Assembly: GCF_951230135.1 (NCBI RefSeq)
Contig: NZ_CATNVC010000012.1
Location: 1 to 58,906 of the forward strand
Length of the DNA stretch: 58,906 nt
Reading direction: 5' to 3'
DNA from: Butyricicoccus sp. Marseille-Q5471
Lineage (GTDB): Bacteria; Bacillota; Clostridia; Oscillospirales; Butyricicoccaceae
The notes beneath the pieces were generated by a model, which did not search any database, was not told where the DNA came from, and saw only the letters and a list, made by a program, of their open reading frames with translations. This document shows positions 55,763 through 58,906 of the stretch, piece after piece (the stretch's first letter is position 1; every line of letters begins with the position of its first letter). The position numbers and the translations under genes are program-made.

Positions 55763-56920
55763 ATGTCTATCGATCAGTCCATCATGGAAAAGTTCGAAAA
55801 AATCATTGAGAGCCAGCAGAAGCGCATCGCCGATATGAAGGCGCAGGGTGACTTTGTTGACTATCAGAAGCTGGATAAGATTATCATCGGCGTGTGCGGC
55901 GGCGACGGCATCGGTCCGATGATTACCGGCATGGCGCAGCACGCACTGGAAGTACTGCTGGCTGAAAAGGTCAAGGAGGGCAAGGTTGAGTTCCGCGTAA
56001 TCGATGGCCTGACCATCGAGCGCCGCGCCGAACTGGGCTGCGCGATTCCGCCCGATACGCTGGAAGAGCTCAAAAAGTGCCATGTAATCCTCAAGGGACC
56101 GACCACGACCCCACGCAAGGGCGATCCGTGGCCGAACGTGGAGTCTGCAAACGTTGCAATGCGCAAGGCACTTGATTTGTTTGCGAACGTTCGTCCTGTC
56201 AAGGTGCCGGAACTGGGCATCGACTGGACCTTCTACCGTGAGAACACCGAGGGCGGCTATGCTGTCGGTTCGCAGGGCGTGCAGGTGGCGGACGATCTGT
56301 TCATTGACTTCACGGTAGCGACCGCGCAGGGCTGTGAGCGTATTGCGCGTCTGGCATTCGATTATGCTGCCAAGACCGGCAAGAACCGCGTATCCTGCGT
56401 TACCAAGGCAAATATCATCAAGACAACTGACGGCAAGTTCCTCGATACCTGCCAGAAGGTTGCCGCGGAGTACCCGGATGTTGTATTTGACGACTGGTAC
56501 ATTGATATCATGACGGCAAAGCTGCTCGACGAGAAACGTCGCCGTGACTTTAAGGTCGTGGTATTGCCCAACCTTTACGGCGACATCATCACCGATGAGG
56601 CGGCCGAGATTCAGGGCGGCGTCGGCACCGCAGGTTCTGCCAATATCGGCAAGCGCTATGCAATGTTTGAAGCCATTCACGGTTCTGCGCCTCGTATGGT
56701 GCAGGAAGGCCGCGACAAGTTCGCAGATCCGTCTTCGGTACTGCGTGCTTCTGTCATGCTGCTCGAGCACATCGGCGAGATTGAGCTGGCAAGCAAACTG
56801 GATCGCGCGCTTGATATCTGCATGTTTGAAAAGAAGAAGTATGTGCTTACCGGCCGCGATACAGGCGCGACCGCGCAGGAGTTTACCGACTACGTGCTGG
56901 AGACCATTGCAGCGCTGTAA
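55763..56920 (+). CDS. icd: Isocitrate dehydrogenase (isocitrate/isopropylmalate dehydrogenase family)
   Basis: A 385-residue beta-decarboxylating dehydrogenase. A charged helical N-terminal extension of about 40 residues precedes the core GVCGGDGIGPMI. Other motifs are FYRENTEGGYAVG (substrate site), KANIIKTTDG with the catalytic Lys, and NLYGDIITDEAAEIQGGVG, in part. The family also covers isopropylmalate and homoisocitrate enzymes; lying between acn and rex makes isocitrate the most likely substrate, yielding 2-oxoglutarate for glutamate. Cofactor choice (NAD or NADP) is not certain. GGAGGGTGA precedes the ATG. Confidence 0.9.
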   Translation: MSIDQSIMEKFEKIIESQQKRIADMKAQGDFVDYQKLDKIIIGVCGGDGIGPMITGMAQHALEVLLAEKVKEGKVEFRVIDGLTIERRAELGCAIPPDTLEELKKCHVILKGPTTTPRKGDPWPNVESANVAMRKALDLFANVRPVKVPELGIDWTFYRENTEGGYAVGSQGVQVADDLFIDFTVATAQGCERIARLAFDYAAKTGKNRVSCVTKANIIKTTDGKFLDTCQKVAAEYPDVVFDDWYIDIMTAKLLDEKRRRDFKVVVLPNLYGDIITDEAAEIQGGVGTAGSANIGKRYAMFEAIHGSAPRMVQEGRDKFADPSSVLRASVMLLEHIGEIELASKLDRALDICMFEKKKYVLTGRDTGATAQEFTDYVLETIAAL

Positions 56921-56957
56921 GGAAACAAGCCTGAGAAGAGAGAAGAAGAGAGGGAAA

Positions 56958-57614
56958 ATGCCTGTGGAACGCAAGCAATTAGTATCAAAAGCGGTAATCC
57001 AGCGCATGCCCCGCTATTATCGGAATATTTGTGAACTGAGAGCCGAGGGCGTGCAGCGGATTTCGTCGCGCGCATTGGCTGAGCGCATGGGACTGACCGC
57101 CTCACAGATCCGTCAGGATTTTAACTGCTTTGGTGGATTTGGACAGCAGGGTTATGGCTATAACGTGGATAAACTGCAGGATGAACTGGGTTCTATCCTC
57201 GGTTTGCGCGCGGGTCACACGGCTGTTCTGGTCGGCGCGGGCAATTTAGGCCGCGCACTACTCAATAACTTTGATTTTTCGGCGAGTGGATTCCGGCTAC
57301 TCTGTGCGTTTGACGCAAATGCAGAGCTGGTTGGGCAGAAATTCGGCGGCCATGAGATTTGCAATACAGCCGATCTCTACGATTTTGTTCGACGGGAGAG
57401 ACCGGATGTAGCGATTTTAACGCTGTCGCGCCGTCATGCGCCCGATATTGCACGTGCATTGGTCGACTGCGGCATCAGAGGGTTGTGGAATTTTACCGGC
57501 GAGGATCTCCATCTGGAAGGACTGGGCATACCGGTGGAAAACGTGCACCTGTCCGACAGTATGATGATGCTGTGCCATATGGTGATCCAAGACGAAGAAT
57601 TGAGCGAAGATTAA
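56958..57614 (+). CDS. rex: Redox-sensing transcriptional repressor Rex
   Basis: A 218-residue dimeric repressor that releases DNA when NADH rises. The N-terminal winged helix (about 1-80) has RMPRYYRNICEL and RISSRALAERMGLTASQIRQDF, in part. The Rossmann domain has VLVGAGNLGRALL near 96, and the C-terminal domain-swapped helix ends the protein. An open frame extends back to 56544 inside icd, but AGAGAGGG precedes the ATG at 56958. It follows icd by 37 bases and is probably co-transcribed from the promoter carrying the Rex-like box. Confidence 0.97.
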   Translation: MPVERKQLVSKAVIQRMPRYYRNICELRAEGVQRISSRALAERMGLTASQIRQDFNCFGGFGQQGYGYNVDKLQDELGSILGLRAGHTAVLVGAGNLGRALLNNFDFSASGFRLLCAFDANAELVGQKFGGHEICNTADLYDFVRRERPDVAILTLSRRHAPDIARALVDCGIRGLWNFTGEDLHLEGLGIPVENVHLSDSMMMLCHMVIQDEELSED

Positions 57615-57616
57615 AT

Positions 57617-57657
57617 AAAAAAAGAAGCTGTTACACGGAGCAACAGCTTCTTTTTTT
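57617..57657. terminator. Bidirectional terminator between rex and metA
   Basis: AAAAAAAGAAGCTGTT and AACAGCTTCTTTTTTT flank an ACACGGAGC loop. It serves both convergent genes and reaches the metA stop codon. Confidence 0.93.
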
Positions 57658-58570
57658 ATATTTTGTCGATTTTATAGGGGGTAGTTTGATAGACGTAGTA
57701 GTTGAGCCAGTTCGTATAGAACAGATGGGCATGTGCTTTCCACGTGGTTTCAATCTCGTTTGCAGGGTCGTCATTGCGGAAGTAGTGGCGAGGAACATGA
57801 GGATCCAAACCCCTGGCCAAATCGCGCTCGTACTCGAGCTTGAGGGTGTCTGTATCATATTCAGAATGTCCGAGCACAAAAATCTGACGTCCGTATTTCG
57901 CTTCGACGATATAAACGCCGGCCTCATTGGATTCGGCCAGAAGACGCAGACGGCTGTCCTTGCGGATGTCCTCGGCGCGCACCTCGGTATGCCGTGAATG
58001 CGGCGCCCAAAAGATATCGTCAAAGCCACGCAGCAGAGGCTCCTTGGGGGTCAGCACATGATGACGGAAGATGCCGGACATTTTCTGCCCCAATGCATAT
58101 TTCGGCACGCCGTAATGATAATACAGTCCGGCCTGTGCGCCCCAGCAGATGTGCAGGGTCGAGTGTACGTGCTGCTTGGTCCATTCCATGATTTCACACA
58201 GCTCAGGCCAATAATCTACCTCTTCAAAAGGCATGTTTTCCACCGGAGCACCCGTGATGATAAAACCGTCATATTTCTGATCGCGGATGTCATCGAAGGT
58301 CTTGTAGAAGGTAAGCAGATGATCCTCTGGCGTATTCTTGGATTGATAGCTCTTGGTTTGGATTAAATCCACCTCGATCTGCAGCGGCGTATTGGAAAGA
58401 CAGCGTAAAATCTGCGTCTCGGTTACGATTTTGAGCGGCATCAAATTGAGTAAGCCGATGCGCAGCGGGCGAATATCCTGCGAAAGCGCACGGTGCTCGG
58501 TCATGACAAAGATATTTTCGCCCTCCAACACGGCGCGTGCGGGCAGGCTGTCGGCAATTTTGATAGGCAA
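57656..58570 (-). CDS. metAA: Homoserine O-acetyltransferase (MetA family, acetyl-CoA type)
   Basis: A 304-residue enzyme that acylates homoserine for methionine synthesis. Motifs are [13 protein letters not shown], the catalytic Cys in [15 protein letters not shown] and the His/Glu pair in LGHSEYD. The specificity position in TGAPVE is Glu, which in characterised homologues (such as the Bacillus enzyme) means acetyl-CoA, whereas Gly (TGAPLG) means succinyl-CoA. The start is a TTG six bases after AAGGAGGT. Its leader is short and has no S-box or T-box that I can see. Confidence 0.93.
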   Translation of the reverse strand: MPIKIADSLPARAVLEGENIFVMTEHRALSQDIRPLRIGLLNLMPLKIVTETQILRCLSNTPLQIEVDLIQTKSYQSKNTPEDHLLTFYKTFDDIRDQKYDGFIITGAPVENMPFEEVDYWPELCEIMEWTKQHVHSTLHICWGAQAGLYYHYGVPKYALGQKMSGIFRHHVLTPKEPLLRGFDDIFWAPHSRHTEVRAEDIRKDSRLRLLAESNEAGVYIVEAKYGRQIFVLGHSEYDTDTLKLEYERDLARGLDPHVPRHYFRNDDPANEIETTWKAHAHLFYTNWLNYYVYQTTPYKIDKI

Positions 58571-58608
58571 GCCGATACCTCCTTTATAAGTGAGTCATTT
58601 ATGATTGC

Positions 58609-58637
58609 ATTATATCAGAAAATCAGATGATTCACAA
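58609..58637 (-). promoter_or_regulatory. Sigma-A promoter for metA
   Basis: On the minus strand, TTGTGA (58632-58637), 17 bases, TATAAT (58609-58614), 39 bases before the TTG start. Confidence 0.8.
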
Positions 58638-58788
58638 GGAAAGTATCAGTGGAATATTCACCGAATTGTGTTACGCACCTGCATATTCTTTTCTCCCGCT
58701 TTTGTGGTCTACTTTGGGTGAACTGATTTGCTAACTTCGTATTAAAATGAACAAAATCAAAAAAGCGCGAAAAACCTCGAGAAAACCG

Positions 58789-58818
58789 TTGACAAGCATA
58801 GGTGGGGTGTGGTATTCT
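58789..58818 (+). promoter_or_regulatory. Strong promoter at the window end, possibly of an rRNA operon
   Basis: TTGACA (58789-58794), 18 bases, TATTCT (58813-58818), preceded by an A-rich UP-like stretch (about 58743-58786). The transcript would start near 58825 with no gene start visible before 58906. The last bases, AAAAAAGTTCTT, could lead into a second -35, as in the tandem promoters of clostridial rRNA operons. The promoter is seen; the rRNA link is inferred. Confidence 0.6.
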
Positions 58819-58906
58819 AACTAAGCTGTCTTTTGAGGCGGCGGCCAAGCGGAAAAGCGGATACGGCGAGAACAAAAAACTTCTCCGGAAGCTGAAAAAA
58901 GTTCTT

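Noticed and set aside
55748-57007. 419-codon minus-strand frame opposite icd
   Set aside because: It mirrors the codon structure of icd on the other strand; it has no domain pattern, promoter or ribosome site.
58571-58640. S-box or T-box riboswitch before metA
   Set aside because: The leader between the promoter and the TTG start is only about 35 bases, too short for either element.

Overview
The window comes from a spore-forming, anaerobic-type Gram-positive bacterium of the class Clostridia, probably an Oscillospiraceae/Butyricicoccaceae-like gut organism with moderately GC-rich DNA. This is inferred from spo0A, spoIVB, spoVB, yabP and yabQ, from clostridial-type genes (hemZ, a DUF4364 regulator, class I fumarase alpha subunit, rex, the acetyl-CoA form of metA), from sigma-A type promoters of the TTGACA-17-TATAAT kind, and from strong Shine-Dalgarno sites. 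I name no species.

Layout. Bases 1-1100 are a mobile-element scar: what looks like an IS21-type terminus (three 24-bp direct repeats) interrupted by a defective IS3-family element. Bases 1130-11510, minus strand, form a signal-transduction island: a membrane GGDEF protein, a BvgS-like hybrid histidine kinase, a long decayed multi-PAS hybrid kinase pseudogene, and a 1130-residue REC-GGDEF-EAL-REC-GGDEF-PAS-PAS protein, with a divergent free-standing Hpt protein. Bases 12234-13844 hold a DUF4364 regulator with lrgA and lrgB. Bases 14018-20183 hold an acetyltransferase, radC, uvrB and uvrA. Bases 20317-27150 hold recJ-relA-dtd-MBL-hemZ, followed by a nucleoside kinase. Bases 28190-33236 hold a zinc-ribbon protein and the Bacillus-like yabM-to-yabR series (spoVB, mazG, hup, rqcP, yabP, yabQ, divIC, S1 protein).

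Bases 33283-39919 contain a candidate minus-strand small RNA, an amidohydrolase with an unpartnered fumarase alpha subunit, hpf, ksgA, a TfoX-like protein, an uncharacterised three-gene cluster of small proteins, a phosphodiesterase and coaX. Then come nth (minus), glyA, pgi, a deoxyribosyltransferase, a CmpB-like membrane protein, and a CoaX-like protein lacking key aspartates next to a PanT-like ECF S-component. Bases 46270-48193 are spoIVB-spo0A with tandem 0A boxes. Then polA, a YwlE-type phosphatase, rimI, a second acetyltransferase, a small membrane protein and tsaD. Finally acn (with a hairpin-rich leader), icd, rex and, on the minus strand, metA. The window ends just after a strong promoter that may belong to an rRNA operon.

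Functionally, most genes are housekeeping: nucleotide-excision repair, stringent response, translation quality control and ribosome hibernation, one-carbon and central carbon metabolism, CoA synthesis, and sporulation control. The best candidates for new biology are the 37403-38425 small-protein cluster with a sigma-E-like promoter, the CoaX-like/PanT-like pair, the 33283-33384 small RNA, the acn leader, and a Rex-box-like palindrome on the icd-rex promoter.
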